In this document: piece by piece, positions 37,371-52,332 of the stretch | How the letters are laid out: each line of letters starts with the position of its first letter | Numbering within the stretch: the stretch's first letter is position 1 | NCBI RefSeq assembly: GCF_036417845.1 | Contig: NC_089981.1 | Coordinates: 1,195,501-1,259,500 of the forward strand | Direction: 5' to 3' | Source: Apteryx mantelli | Lineage: Eukaryota > Chordata > Aves > Apterygiformes > Apterygidae | Length of the DNA: 64,000 nt | The notes under the pieces: model-generated | The model's input: only the letters and a program-made list of their open reading frames with translations | Told to the model about the DNA's origin: nothing | Databases searched by the model: none | Translations under genes and position numbers: made by a program

Positions 37371-39366
37371 GAGTCTTATTCCCACCCTGTGACATATGGT
37401 GGCTTGGTCACTGTTTTTTTCCACCTGTGAGTGCTGGTCTGTGTGCTTGTTGCTGTCTGTGCAGCTGGGAGAGCAGTACTGTCATGTGTTAGGTGGCAAG
37501 TACCAACCTGGAGGCTGAACGTGCAAGGGTCGCAAAGCCAGCCTAACATGGTGGTACCTCAGTTTCAGTCCTGAGCTGAGGAAGTGCCAATATGTTTAAA
37601 TGAAATGGTCTTGTCTGGTCCTATTGTCTCCCCCTCCCAGCCCTCCAGCACCCTCGATCCAGAGAGGGAGATAAAGGCGTTATCTTCTGTGGGACTCCAA
37701 ACAAACAAGCCAATGTGCCCCCCTGGGCAGGCACCTTGGACCCCGCCAAATGGCAACGCTTGTGTGGGTGCTGCTGTTTCTGCCATCTTAGTGCATGAAT
37801 TGACAAGCAGGCCATTGACGGCTGCAGGGACACGCACAAATGCTCCACTGTGTCTCTTCTCACACCTTCCCCTCCTCCTCCTCAGCCCTGATGCCCAACG
37901 GACAATGGCTCTATCCATGCCAAGGTTCACAGCTGGCAAGGGCGGAGGCGAAGCCAGGACAAGGGTGGAGAAGCCGGAAGAGGAAGGGACTTGAGAGAGT
38001 CCAGAGGGATAACGGTTCTGAGAGGGAAGTGATAACGGGAGAAGGGAGCTGGGGGAATATGAGAGGGGCTGGAAAAGTGAGAGTGGAGAAGATGCGAAGA
38101 AGTGGCTAAACGAAGGTCCAGAGAAGGCAGCGGGAGGGGGGGGGAATAGCCAAGAGAAGGGCTTAAGAGGTTTGAGGGGGGGGAGGATGAGGCTTAGTTA
38201 TCTCTTCTGCGTGGAGCTGTCAACCTTTTCCCATGAGGCTTCCTGAGGGAGATGCCCTTGCTCTGCAGTTACACAGAATGATGCTTTCCTCTGGCTCCTC
38301 CTGCCTGTTCTGCCTTGGGGTTATCCCTCACCACACCCCTTGTCCTCCCCTAGGTCTGGGAGAAGGAGACAGGGCATTATCTCTCTATATATGTACTTGT
38401 ACAGGGATATGTGTCTTGGTCAATATCCCCCTCCTGCTAATCCCTCCTCCCATGTGGTACTAACCACAGGAGTAGAGATGCATTGTACAGCAGGTTTGGA
38501 GGTAAGAGTTACTATGGGCCTGAGACAGGACACGGAAATGGGTTAGGGACAATCTCCTTTTCAGATTATCCAAGACACTTGTCAGAAATGTTCTTCTGAG
38601 CGCATAAGGTAAGAAGATTTAGGCTCAAGTGAGAGCAGAAGGGGACACTCTAGGGAATGCAAAGATGTTACTGAGGCCGCTGCAGCTGACTCAGTGGGGC
38701 ACTGGGCTGCAGGGTGGGGATGTTGGTTATACCTAGTATTTATTACTCTGAGTTTTTTGCTGCTGGTGTCACTTCTCTGTTCACGTAGGTTGTTGTACCT
38801 CCTGGCCACTGGAGACCCTGCAGCTCTTTCTACCATACTCACCATGTTAACTCTGGGGTCTTGGCTAAATCCCGTTCTGTACTTCCATTTCTTATGATGA
38901 GTACTGTCTTTGCATCCTGCCCTAGCTGGCATGGGAAAATAACAGTTTCTCATCTCAACAGTGAGTGGATTGCAGTGGGGTTTAGAAATAGAAGCTGTGG
39001 TGCTGCCCAGGAGCCTACTTAGAGTGCCAGATAGTTGCCATGAGCGAGGGGGATCAGAAACGGTCAGGCAAGGCTGAGTGGAAGCTTGGCCTCTCCGTGG
39101 AGAAGCTAGTATGTGTCTTCAAAGCCCCTCTCAGTTGCTCTCTTCACTGGTTTCTTTCAAATATGTGTCATACGAGTTAGGCTTCCTGGGGCTCATTGGA
39201 ACAGAGCAGTGTTCCAGATAATGCACAAACTCCCTCAAACCCCCATTCCCTTAACCCTGAGCTCAGCGTTTTCCCCCAGATCTTGCCCCACAGATTCCTG
39301 GAGCTCAGCATAGGCCGTGTTTCTGATGTGACTTTGAAGCCTGGGTTTTCTATTCTGGCATGAATT

Positions 39367-39378
39367 GGGGGGGGGGGG
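39367..39378. repeat. Poly-G run (G12)
   Basis: Twelve consecutive G in intron 1. Such runs are prone to length errors in sequencing and to slippage. Confidence 0.85.
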
Positions 39379-39599
39379 CACAAGCATCCTTTGGTTTGGA
39401 GGGGCAGGGCTCTCCTTGGTGATGAGCTGGCAATGTGATGCCCAAGGGATGAGATACAAGGTAATGGCCATGCTTCTGCATTAACTTGAAGAGTTCTGCT
39501 TTTTATGGTGGGAAGGTGCATGTGTTGTGTGTGCATGCGTATGGGAGAAGGGTGTCCTAACGCAACTGAAACTGTTCTGTAATAGCGTTTATGAGTGCG

Positions 39600-39645
39600 T
39601 AACCAGCCAGTGTAGATCAGCGTAGCTCCATTAGCGTCAGATCAA
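39600..39645. repeat. Ancient sauropsid repeat fragment
   Basis: 'gtgtagatcagcgtagctccattagcgtcag' resembles the 'gtgtaaatcagcatagctccattgaagtcaat' part of the same old repeat suggested at 25018-25095. Very short, so low certainty. Confidence 0.3.
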
Positions 39646-41109
39646 GTGAAGGCCTGTGAAATCATGGAGTTTCATGGGCTGACACCACGTAAAAGTTCCC
39701 CCCACTGGCATATTTACTGACAATCTGTGCAGACCCCAGCAGGCTGTCCTGGAGGGGCTTGCAGCCCCTGGGTGAAAGTCATAAAGAAGTTGGTGTGTGA
39801 AGAGGGTTGCATGTCATGGGGAAACCGTGCTGCAACTCGGGCAGGGGAGGCAGAGGGGCTCCTTTGAGTGCCATGGACAGCAGGGACTTTGCTCTGTGGT
39901 GGTCTTGAAAGCTCTTTGGGGGAGACAGGGGAGTGGTCTGGCTTTGCCTCCCACTCAGGTTACAGGAGCCATTTCTGCTGGGAGTGACTGGTTATTGTTA
40001 CAGTCGGGTAATAAAGAGCATAATTAAGGAGGAATGTTGGGCCATGTATCTGGGGGAAGAGGCAGAGGCTGTGGGGGTTGAAGCTAGGTGGGAGGGCTTC
40101 ATCACCCCCTTGCTACCCGAGGGGAAGTTTTGATCCCTCCGTGCCCTCTGGGCAGCTCAGGATTGGGCGTGTGGAGCAATGGGGAGATCGTTCCGCTGTC
40201 CCTTAAGCAAGGAGCTGTCTGTCCCTCAGGGAACCTGCTGGCTGGGTCCACTCAGTAGGCAGATGCATAGCCCGGGTCTCTGGGCAGGGACGGGACTTTC
40301 CTTTCAGCCTGCACTGTGTCCCATCCTGGGGCAGGGGCAGGCACAGGAATCTTGCCGAAGCCAGCTTGTCACATCCCCCGGACAGCCTAGGAGGAGCAGG
40401 CTGAGGCTGTAGCGCTGGGTACCTTTGGGCCTTCCCCAGCATGGCAGTCTCAGCCAGGCTCCAGATGATGCGGAAGCAGATCTGGAGCTGAGTCCTGACC
40501 CCTCAGCTCCCTGGGCTTAGGCGGTGTTTGGTTAGAGAGCTGCGGTGTGGATTCCTCATGCTTGCGGCCGGGCTGTTAGCCAATCCGCCGGGGGGGAAGG
40601 ATAAACACAGGAGGAAGCAGAAGGGGGTGCTGAGCAGAGCAAGGCCCTGGGAATGTGCCGATGCTGCAGCCCAGCCTGCTGATTGCACAACCCCATTGCA
40701 CACAGCTGCAGGAACACACTGGCGCACACAGGGCAGGGCTGATTCTTGGCGTTGATCGCTTTCCCCGCTGCCACCCTGGGGACATCCAGCTGTGACACGC
40801 AGCGCCAAGCCCCTCTCGGTTGGAGCTGTGCACCTTGTTACGCTACCAGCTGCACCTGGCCTGGCGTGCCACTGCTGTTCTCCTAAGCTTTGGTAAGAAA
40901 CCAGGCAATACCACGCTATACAAGGTAGTGGCTCCCTGCTGCTGCCCTTGTGGGTCTTCCTGCTTTATGGTGTGTTTGCCAAGGCTAGCAGCATTTGCCC
41001 TACGAAGCCGTGTATCCCTGTGACACTCAGCACCCATTCCACTGCGTGCTGGAGTGCCCTGTGGCTGCAGTGGGAGACAAAACCCAGCACCTGGCTGTGT
41101 GGAGCCTCC

Positions 41110-41300
41110 CTGCCGTAGAACTGGCAGCCAGGAGCTCCTGGGGTCTTCAGGCCTATGGTGCTGGCCCTGTTCCACCGCACACCCGCTGTATATTTTGCCT
41201 TTTTCTCCTTGCTCGGCTGTAGTTGCGTCACTAGGGTGCTCTGTGCCTCAGTTTCCCCATGTGTAGAGTGCCCTGCCCTAATTCTTGTGCTTTGTATGGG
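41110..41300 (+). mobile_element. Decayed MIR-like SINE, plus orientation
   Basis: Contains 'ggcagccaggagctcctgggg' followed about 85 bases later by 'ctctgtgcctcagtttccccatgtgtagagtg', in the order and spacing of the MIR head and its well-conserved 'tgcctcagtttcctcatctgtaaaatg' core. Boundaries approximate. Confidence 0.6.
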
Positions 41301-44258
41301 GATGGCAGGAGCGGGGTGGGAGGTTGTTCTTGGGCAGCTGAATGTGTTTTGACCAGCCACAAAGCTGCCTCAGAAGCTATGCAGTCACTGACACACTGAG
41401 CAGGGCTCCAGCTCCTGTGTTGAACCGCCGCTGGCATCCCTGTGAGTCTTCCTCTCTCTGCTGCTTTTTATCTGAAGGCTTCCCAAGCCTGCTATAGACG
41501 AGAATGAATCAAGTGCCCTTTGGACCGGGTTTCAGGTGAAGGCCTGCGCACAGTGAGATGATAGACCTGGCCCATTTGCCTGTGACTGTTGTAGACCGAG
41601 GGATACAAACCAAATGGCCACTGCCACTATCTTCTCACGTGATCACTGCAGGCTGCTCCCTCTCCTGGCTGTGCTGTACTTTGGGCAATGCCCATCAGAA
41701 GTGGAGAGCTGATTTGAAGTCAGCATAGCAACAGTCCTCCAAAGGCCCTTGGACTGTAGACACTGGCCCCTCTTCTGGCCCTGCTGGCAGCAGAGCTGGA
41801 GGCTTGCCTGCCGTAGTGCTCCGGGAGTGCTCCCTTGTCATACCTGAAGTGAACGCACAGCAGCACTACAGCCGGTGACGTTTGCAAGCACTTGAGGCAA
41901 AAGTGTTTGGAGAAATAGCCGGACTTTCAGAACAGACCATGGTGGGTACATGTAACTTTGCAAATCCTTTCTGTTTTGGGAACCAGACAGGGCTGAGGTG
42001 GTGAAAAATAATGGGAACAGATGTCTGTGGGTCAGGAAATAGAAATGTGTAGCAAAGACTTACAGAGTCCATGGCTTTTTGCTCTTCTTCCCTCCAGTTC
42101 TCTCCTCACTGGCTTTCACAGCACTTGCATCAGAGCACAGAGTGCTCAATTTGTAGTTCAAGAGCGTAACCCACACTGTTCCTCTGAAATCAAGAACAAA
42201 AATCGACCCTCTGGAATAAGGGTTCAGTGGCACAGGGAGGCTCTCAGCTTGGCATAGACTCTTTTCCTCCTCATCATTAGTGTCCCTCCACCCTTTGCTG
42301 ATGTTCCCCAGCCTGTTAAAACAGTTGACCTCATTGTCATCTCTAGGTTCCCACATCTGGTTTTCATTATGAGATCCCAGGATGCAGCTCTCCAAGTTGC
42401 TCCCTTCCTTCCACCCCCAGGTGACCCAGGCAGGATTATGGGTGATTAGAAGACAGGCAACAGAGCAAGAATAGGTGGGGGAGGGACTGTTATAAATAGA
42501 AGTACCATAAACTTATCAGCCTATCACTCGAGGTAAATGCTGGTTTTAATCTCTCAGACCTGTAAATATGATGACTTGCAGGGGCCAGCCACTGTTAACT
42601 CTTTCAGAGCCCTGCAGAACCCTGTAGCCTTGAGGCTGTGCGTCCATCTCTGACAAGAAGTGGGATGCGGTGGAGGGCCCGAGGGCTTGGAGGCGCTTGA
42701 AGATGGGGCTGGGAGAAAGTTCCTGAACCAAGAGGATGCTTTGGCCAATTGTGTAGAGGCACAGAGTCATGAGGAGAGACAAGACTGCAAACCCACACCA
42801 TCAGAGTGGGGAGGGTGCAGGGAGGAGAAACTGGTGCTGGAAGTACCTCTGTTTGGATGTTGATCATGTTTGGGAGTTTGGGGAAGGCAGAGAAAACCAG
42901 TCCAAACATTGGGATTCCTGGCATTCTCACACATACGGAGGCCTCCCCTCACCCAGCTCCGTTTGTAAGGAGGGTGTTGGAGATTTAATATTTTCTGTTT
43001 CTTCAGACAAGGTTTACTCTTGGGGATCTCATCAACCCTCTTGTGGGGAGGGGTTAGAAAGTGGAGCGCGGGAAGGGGGGACATGGGATGAGGTGCAGGG
43101 TGGTGAATTGGGGCACTGAGTGGAGACACTGAGAGGGAGGTGAGAAGAGGTTGTACAAAGCGTTAAAGGATGCACAAAATCTTTGAAGAGGCTTTGAATC
43201 ACAGGCCCAGAAGAATTATGCCTTGGGTATAACAAGGTGAAGGCAGAACAAGGAACCTGGCAGGTTTGGATGTTTCTTTGCAGCCACTCTAGCTGAAGGA
43301 GTTGTGAAATGGAAGGTTGTCCGGGAAGAGTTTGGGCTGAGAAGTCTCTCCATGTTTATACAGGAAGGCTAGCACATTGGAAGCAGGGCAATATCGTGTG
43401 GCTGAATTACTTGGCAGTGGTACCCTCCTCCCCTGGGATGCTTGCCGTGCACAGAAAGTGCTAATAAGCTGGTTCACAGAAAGGTGCTTTTTGGGCAACT
43501 CTGCGGGGGACCTGCAGCACCTCTCCAGGCTCATTGCTCTGGGATGGAAGGCAAAACTTGGCCTGTTGAGCTTTGGGGTCGTTAAAGGAGTTATGGGCAA
43601 CAAGTGCTCTAGTATGTTCTTTGGAGCAAGCGCTGGTACAGAGGCAGGGCCATAGCTGGGGGATGCTATGTTACTATAGCGCCTGGTCTTCCTCACGGAG
43701 AGAGGGTGAACGCAGGACAGTAGCAGCATGGAAGAGCTCAGTGCCTCCTTGAGCTCCATCTCTGCTTTGCTGGGACTCAGAGATGCATGAGTCTGTCCTG
43801 TGTGGAGCTGTGTGGGTGTTAAGCTTCCCGGGGTCCCTATTTTGTGGCTTCCAGCTCCCTCTTAATCCCCACTTTGGAGGGGGAGGGGGTGTTGTTAGTG
43901 TCATTAGAAGCTCATGACTCTGAGGAGTATTAGTTTTTAATTAATCACCTAAGCTGGCTTTCAGTAACAGCCCCTGCTGAACGGAACCTGCAGGCCATAG
44001 GATGCTCCTCAGGGCTGGCTGCAGGCATTCCCGGGATACTTTCTGCCCAGGGAGATGAGCAAGGACCCTGGGAAGACTGGAGCAAGGGCAGGCAACTGAG
44101 GGGAAGAGAGTCCTCAGATGGCCAAAATGAATTAGAAGGAGCAGGGTGCAAGCAAGTTGAGCACCCTAACTTCCCCCAGTTTCTTTGCAGCTGGCTCAAG
44201 TGCCTCTGGTCCCAGCCTGGGGAAATTCCTTTATTTTTAGTAGGTAGCTCCCCCCCAG

Positions 44259-44280
44259 ACACACACACACACACACACAC
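44259..44280. repeat. (CA)11 microsatellite
   Basis: Perfect alternating AC/CA dinucleotides in MYRF intron 1; probably length-variable. Confidence 0.92.
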
Positions 44281-45412
44281 TCACAACCAGCAGCCAGCCC
44301 CCCTGCTGCAACTGTTATCAACTCTGCTGCAGCTCCAGAGCTGTTCAGCTGACACACCTTTCACGTCAGGGTGCTTATCTCACCCTTTGCCTGGGTCTCA
44401 ACTGAGTTTTTCTAAAGGTGACTTTTAAGATGAGGCAGCAAAGAAAAAGGGAGGTCCAGCACCACTTAGGTCTGTGGGGGGGCCTTCCGTCCCTTCTGGA
44501 GAGGCCCTTGACTCCTTTTCCTCCGTGGAAAAGCTTCTGGAGTTTGGAGGTGTGAAGGTCTATGGAAACCCCTCGGGGTCAGGCATCTGGAGATCTCTTC
44601 CCGGACAGGCTCAGTAGCTTGTGGAAAGGCAGCAGAACTGGTAAACTGCCCTTTTTGCTTTTGTGAACCTGGGTCCCAATCCTGGAGCCTGCGGTGAAGA
44701 CGGAGTTTTCTGGTAGTGTTTGTCGTGGATGCTTGCCAAACGCATCATGTGATTTAGCATGGTCTCTCTTTGGCCAAGAGTGCGGCAGCAGAGAGGGCGG
44801 GGGGAGAATGCTAACCACCTGGTAGAACAGTTTTGGCTGGTGTTGAGGGGTAGCAGGGGGGAGGTCGAGGAGCGGCTGCTTCGAAAAGAGGTGCTTGGGT
44901 AGATCCAAGTGTAGTAAAGTGTCAGGAGTGGGGTATAGCAGAGAGAAGCTGGGCCCTAGGGGCTGAGCGAGGGAAGCACGAGCCCATGGTGCCCGGCCCT
45001 CAGTTAACTCTTCCAGTCAAACGTTGCTCAGAGCAGCACACAGGCAACTGCTGCCACGTTGCTGCAACCTCAGGGGGGTGAGAAGACAAGGTTGTCATGA
45101 AGGAATGACCCCTGCGCTGGCCCTGTGGTCTGTGGCTGCATGGGGGAGGTGTTAGCACAGCTCAGGAACTCACGGGCTCTGCTTCTGGCCAGCCAGGGTG
45201 CTGGCCTGCCAGCTGTGTTGCACATCTGTCTGCTAGATGCTTCCTTCCGTAGCAAGCGTTAGCACGAGAGCAGTGTCACCTCCTTCTCCCCCAGCTTCCG
45301 AGGCTCTGCCACTGAGGTGTGTGGTACACAAAGGGTTAGGTGTCTTTCAAGGGAACAGCTATCCAGGTTTTTCTCTCTAGCCAGGGTTACTAAGGGAAAG
45401 ATCCCCCCCATC

Positions 45413-45434
45413 CACACACACATACACACACACC
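45413..45434. repeat. (CA)n microsatellite with one interruption
   Basis: CA dinucleotides interrupted by a single TA, in MYRF intron 1. Confidence 0.85.
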
Positions 45435-46594
45435 CTGTCCGTTTGGCAGAATTCCTAGCTGGATTTATTTCTGCCGATTTGCTTGTCTTGGTATGAAAGG
45501 GATTTGCAGAGGGGAGAGCTCTAATTGGCTGGGTGCAGGCTGAAACCCCTCGTTTTCATTTTTGCGGTTCATTGGCTAACCTTTCCCCAGTGCGTGGCCT
45601 TTTTTTTGGGGGGGGGAGGATGGGGGTCAGTCCTTTGATTGTGTGTGAGCAAGTCGTTTGGGCAAGTGTCGTTGTTTTAATAGGAAGCTTTTGGGCCGTC
45701 TTCATTATCTGAGCTCAGGGGGAGGGAGCCGGGCTTTCTCTTCCACTTTCTTGGCAGTGTCTTTGGCATTGAGGGCTGGCATCAACCCCAGAGGGCTGCA
45801 GACTCCCACTTCAGAGAGACAGATAAAGAAAGCACTTTCTGTCAACAAAGCCCAGCCCAGCTTCCCCAGAACAGGAGAGGGAAGGAGGAACCCTCTGGGA
45901 GAAAGGGGAAGAAAGTCCATTGCTTGCCCGCACAGGAGAGGGAAGAGGGAGGAGGGCTCCTGCAAGGGTCAGGAGCTGTTCCAGAGCTGTCGTGGCAGCA
46001 GTGGAGAAATTCCAGCATGTTCTGCAAAACGGAGGCAAGGGTCCAAAGAGAAGGAAACCAGCCTTCCAGCAGCACCCTCAGAGCCCACACATATAGCCCT
46101 GCCACGGGGCCCTTGCCTCTGCGCTAATCGTGCTCTCCCATGGCCTGCAAAAGGCAGCTCTTCAGCCAGCTATTAATGCTGAGGTGACCCTGGCGAGACC
46201 AGTGGCTCTTGCAGCTTCACTAATGGAGTCTGTTGCAGGCAACATCAGCTCCAAGTTGGTCCTGGTTGGGCAAGCTCTGTGGAGCTACATGCCTTACATA
46301 GCTCAGGCCTGACTCCATGACCTTTCTCCCATGTATCCTGGGCCTGACCTCCAGGAAGCTTGCATGTCCCACGGCCAGAGCTTGGTTCACAGATTGCTGT
46401 AGACAAGCTCCCTCTGGCTGTCCAGCTTCCCAGACTGTGTCGCCACCCTGACTTGTCCCACATACGCTGTCTCTGTGTAGTTTTACGCTGGGATGCAGAT
46501 AGGTATGGACAGATGGTACCTCTTGAACTGAAGGATTTGGTAATCTTCTTGGATCAGCTTCTTGACTCCGAAACGGTCTGGTGTAGGGCTTTAG

Positions 46595-47752
<1,158 letters not shown>

Positions 47753-48088
47753 CTGTTTCCCTGACATCCCTGCTTCAGCCAGCTATGCACACCCCCAACC
47801 CTCCAGCTCAGCCACCATCCATGCGCCTCTTGCCAGCTCCATCGCCAGTGCTGGGCATGTGACCAACCCTGCTTCCAGTGGTTCCCTCCACCTTCCTCCC
47901 CCAGGCAGCCAGATCCCAGTCCGTCATGGTCCTCTTTTGACCAACCCTTGTGGACCCAGCTATGGCGCTCACCTCAACTGCAATAACAACAATGGCATGG
48001 TGGTGCCCAAGGGCTACCTTGGTGGCCACTGCATAAACAACGTGGTCCCTCCAATCAAATCGGAGCCCAAGGCCTCCTATGCACCTGG
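47753..48088 (+). CDS. MYRF: MYRF coding exon 3 (Ser/Pro/Gly-rich, SUMO-type motif)
   Basis: A 336-base exon, exactly 112 codons, so it preserves frame (phase 2 in and out) and could be skipped without shifting the frame. It encodes residues 45-156: [10 protein letters not shown] at the start, then a Ser/Pro/His-rich, low-complexity region, then the family-typical LNCNNNNGM and [20 protein letters not shown] (Lys147) fits the psi-K-x-E SUMO-acceptor pattern; sumoylation of the MYRF N-terminal fragment on such lysines has been reported in mammals, as I recall. The middle of the exon is far less like human MYRF than its two ends. Donor is GG/GTAAGT. Confidence 0.93.
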
Positions 48089-51000
48089 GTAAGTGAGACT
48101 GGGGGAGGCAGAACAAGGGCAAGTAATGGGCCAGGCATTCCTCTGAGGCTGGTGGAGCCTGGAGGTTATTTTTCCCACAGTACCCTAATGGCTGACAACA
48201 TCAGCGTGTATTAAGTCCTTGCTTCACAAAGAGATGTTTTTTTTACGAGTGTAGGTCCTAAAGGTCCTGAAAGATTGTTCACAGTTTTGGTCTTAAGTGT
48301 ATGCACTGGATTAGAGAGCATCAACATCCCATATGTCAGCAGGTGGTGTTAGAACAATGGCTTTGGATGGTAAGGATAGTCATGCTGTACACCTCCAAGT
48401 GCGTGATGGGAGAACATTTTATTATTTCTTTTTAGGAAGAAAAATTTGTAGAATAAGTTTGAAAAAGAGAAAATTCAGTCTCCAGGATGTTCCCAGGACT
48501 ATCCATCCCAGGGGAAGATGTTAACTAAATTGGTCAAAGAGATGCACTTATCTTGGCCTGATGCTTTAGATGCTCCACTCAAGAGAAGAAAGAGATGGCA
48601 TGTGAACTGGATTTGTACTCCTTTGCAGTGAGCTCTGGATACAACCCTTGTGAAGGAGGAGAACTGGGTTTTAGTATTGCTAATGGACTCAACTGGACAA
48701 TTAGTCCTGGGAGGAGAAAAGATGTGGTTCATACTCGCTTGTCCAGAGCAGGCAGGAAGAGAATGACCCTGTCAGGCTAGGAGAGCACAGGGACATGGCA
48801 GCTGTAGTCTGCAATGGCTGAAGGGACCAGACAGCGCCTTGACTGGTAGAGAGCAGTTGGACATGGCATGTTGGGAGGGTATTGCAACGTTGCCTGGGAC
48901 AGGAGCTAGCATGGTGGGAGGGAGAAGTTACTAGAGATTGTGAGTCACGGAGGGAACCATGTGCCCATGGTAAAATGTTACTGAGCCCTTATAGCTGAGA
49001 GAAGAGGATCATGTTCCCTGGATGCAGCAGTCATGTGCATTCGGTTCCTGGCAGCCTTGGGTCAGTTGTTGAGAAGCTTTATTGTTTATAAAGCTTTATT
49101 GCCTGAAGACCCAAACAGAAGAATACATCTGGTTTCTTCTTCCTCATGCACCTCTCTGGTACTCTGGTCTGTGCGGCTCCCCTCCAGTCACAGGGAAATG
49201 AAACAGGACGGTGAGTTGAAGCTGGGTAGATGAAAATCAAAGTGTGCAGCAGTGCATCCAGTAGCAGGAGGCCTCAGCAGTTGGCAGGGGTCATGCCACA
49301 AGGAACTGCTTCATGGTCTGATCTGTCCCAGTGGTACAGGTGATGGATACTCCTGCTGCTTTCCCTCTATAGCCATTCCCTGTGCCTTCTTCAGTGGATG
49401 TTGGATGTAAAGATCAAGGAGGTCAGGATGGCCTCCAGGCTGGCTCATCTCTGCAAACCACACTAGCTTTTCTTCCTCTGTCTTGTGCCCTCTAGTGTTG
49501 CCAGCAAGCACAACATGGCGATTCCCAGACTTGGAAGCCTCCAGCTCACTGAACCAATGATTCAGTATAAATGCAACTCCACTGGGATGACTTTCACCCT
49601 TTGGATGAACTTGGAAAGATCCTTCAGAATGAGACAGCCAAAAAAAATCTGCCTCTGTTTTATTCCCAGACTGGGTATAATAAAGACTTCTCCCTTTCTC
49701 TGTACCGAGAAGGCTAGAAGTAGCTCAGGGAGAGCCATGCCCAAAAGCACAGTATGACACCTTTCAGTCATATCCCTTTCTTCTGCATGCATCTGGCATT
49801 CTCCAGGATGTGAGAGGTCATGACTAAGGATCATAGCTATACTATGCTCATAAACTAGACCAGATTATCTATCTGCTGGTTATACGTCATCTTGCCTTAT
49901 ACCAGCACAACAAATCCCTAGTCTTGTGGAGACATCAGAAACCACTATGACTGTGAGAAGAGCTCTGTATTCATTCAGGGGCTTGGACAAGGTGATTGGG
50001 GCATATGTTGTGGATATGGCTTGTTCAGCTTTGTGTGTGATGGATCATTGCCTTGGCACATGACTACCTCAGCAGACCTTTCCAGAACCTGGTGACCATT
50101 GCAAGTAATGGAAGCTGGGTTCCTAGCATATCCTTGGTGTTGGAGATGGAGAACTTGGTTTAGGTGTAGATGAACTGGGTCACTTTTGGTAGCAGCAGTT
50201 CTTCAGCATCCCAGAATAACTCTTCTCTGTTGTCCTAGGCTTTTCCTGGAGAAACAATCTTATGTGCTGGATACCAGCGAACCCTGTCCTTGGGCTGCAC
50301 ACATGTCCTCCTGACCTCCCTAAGCTCTCAGAGTGAACTGTGCAGTGTTGTCCATCTTTCTGCACTGAGACCTTTTCCAGGCTTCCCTTAAGTCCCTGGT
50401 CCTTCTGTTATTGCCCAAAACTTGGCTTGCTGAGACTCAAATCCATATAAATTTGTAGGAAATAAAGAATATGAAATCACGGCCAGCTTGGCAAGAGGTC
50501 TGGAAATAAGGCTGGTGATGGATACTCCAGACTCAGAGTATGAGGGGGGTGTGGAAATGAAGGTGGAGCATGAGGGAAGAATGGTGAGAGTTCTTTATTA
50601 GGATTATCGCATCCTGTCCCTCTGCAGCTCCTGTTGTGTACCAATTAGTTGGTGAGAACCCATTTCCTAGGCAGTTGACTCTGTTGGTGCAGGAGTCCTG
50701 GTGGGTGGTATGGTTTACAGTTATAGTTCTGGGTGCCCTTGGAAGCAGAAGGATCTGGTTTCAGAGAGACTTGTGTATGGTGTTCTGCACGTTTCCTCCC
50801 CACAGCCCTAAGGGCTTAGTTTGCTTTTTGGCCAGTTTTCATCCAAGCAGCACTGGTTTGTCTGGGAATATTTTGCTGCCACAAAGCTGATGGTGTAAGA
50901 CAGGGAATGAAAAAGGATCCCCATTGAAAATCCACCTTTGACTAGGAATGTGATGTCAGGAGATGGGGAGGAAAGCACAGCCAGGTTTGTCTTGTAAAGA

Positions 51001-52270
51001 GCAGGCTTTGGCAGGGTGCTGGGCTGCTGAAACCTGGTGGAATTTGCAGAGGCTGTGTGTCACCTGGGATGCAGCAGATACGAATGGGCAGACAAGATAT
51101 CTCCCTGCCAGAATAACCCCCTGCCAAATAATCTCCACAGAGGCAGAGCACATTGCCGATGTTACAGTGAAGTGAGCCTTTGTCTACAGTGTAGGCAGCA
51201 ATTGTGCCATCCAGCCCACAAAGCCACCATCTCCCTGCCTGCCTCTACTGTGACTTTGAGTTGCAGTGGCCGTGGCTTAGTCTAATTATGACCAGGGCCT
51301 CAGCTTTTTGAATGCATTTGGTCTCCATGTTGCTGGAGAAGAACTGGTGTCTAAGGCAGGCAAGTCCTTTACTTGTGCACCGGGATGGCTGAAGATCTAC
51401 CCTGGCATGAAGATCTGTGAGTCTTCAGCCTTCCCCTGCAGGGGGGTTGTGCATGGGTGGAGGGGCTGGAAAAAACAAAAAGGAGAATAAGCTCAAATTA
51501 ATTCACAAAAAAACACTTTGGAAAAGGCTAAGGAATCCAACTGCCTGGAGTCTGGTCTGGCTGAAGGTAAAAGAATAAAGTAGGAGCTAAAAGTAGGAGT
51601 TAACCAGCTTCCTTCCCTGTGTCCGTGCTGCCACTGCACAAGTAGAAAGTCATTTGTCAATCCTGCTGTCCTTGAGCTATGGGGTGTGCTGTATAAGGCC
51701 ACTGAGATTTCCCACTTTTATTTCGTTTCATTTTGCTGTTGGCCAAATTCTGCTCTTGGTGACGCTGGAGTAAAGCCAGGGCGATACCGCTGGCAGGTCT
51801 GGTGCTCAGGTTTTACAGATCGTGAGACAGTGCAGGAAACAGCTCACAGGCTTTCCAGCCTTCACTTCCATGCATCAGATCCAAGGTCAGAGCCAGGCTT
51901 CCCCAGAGCGTCCTATTTATTCATGGTGAAGCAAGTGGTCTTTCTCTGGGGAACAGATACATTTCTGTTTGGCTTCTTTTAACTGGTCATGAGCTACTGA
52001 GCAAAGAGGGAAGTCCTATTGGCAGGTCAACAAAATGTCTGTCCCTGCAGATCAGATCAAAAGAAGCCCTGTGGGGAGAGGTTCGGAGTGACGGCTACAG
52101 CAGTCCCTGCCTTGTCAGCAGGAGGCACTTGGGGTGACGGGGATCTGCTGTGGGTGCAGCTGAGGTTTCTGTTTGGAGTCTGGAAGGTGCTTTGATCAAA
52201 CTGGACCTATCAGTTGTGTTGGAAGCTGGTTTAAAATGACCTTCCCTTTTTTTTCTCAATCACTCTGCAG
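48089..52270 (+). other. MYRF: MYRF intron 3 (4.2 kb)
   Basis: GT-AG intron. Near its right end (about 51730-51830) is a fragment of an old repeat; otherwise there is no recognised exon, RNA gene or transposon. The open frames in it are short and lack any family resemblance. Confidence 0.8.
51730..51830. repeat. Ancient sauropsid repeat fragment
   Basis: 'ggccaaattctgctcttggtgacgctggagtaaagccagggcgatacc' closely follows the well-known 'ggccaaattctgctctcagttacaccagtgtaaatccagagtaac' type of old reptile/bird repeat. It is likely the same family as the fragments at 25018 and 39600. Confidence 0.5.
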
Positions 52271-52332
52271 CACTTTACCTGACTCTCCCCCGGATTCTGG
52301 ATCAGAAGCCTACTCCCCTCAGCAGGTGAATG
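52271..52332 (+). CDS. MYRF: MYRF coding exon 4 (Ser/Pro degron-like segment)
   Basis: A 62-base exon encoding residues 158-177, TLPDSPPDSGSEAYSPQQVN, preceded and followed by split Gly and Asp codons (phase 2 in, phase 1 out). I recall this peptide as essentially identical to the mammalian sequence. The clustered Ser-Pro and DSGS sites suit proline-directed kinase and GSK3 phosphorylation and a phosphodegron; degradation of the MYRF nuclear fragment through FBXW7 is reported in the literature, but which site is used cannot be read from the DNA. Acceptor CTGCAG, donor G/GTAAGT. Confidence 0.93.
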
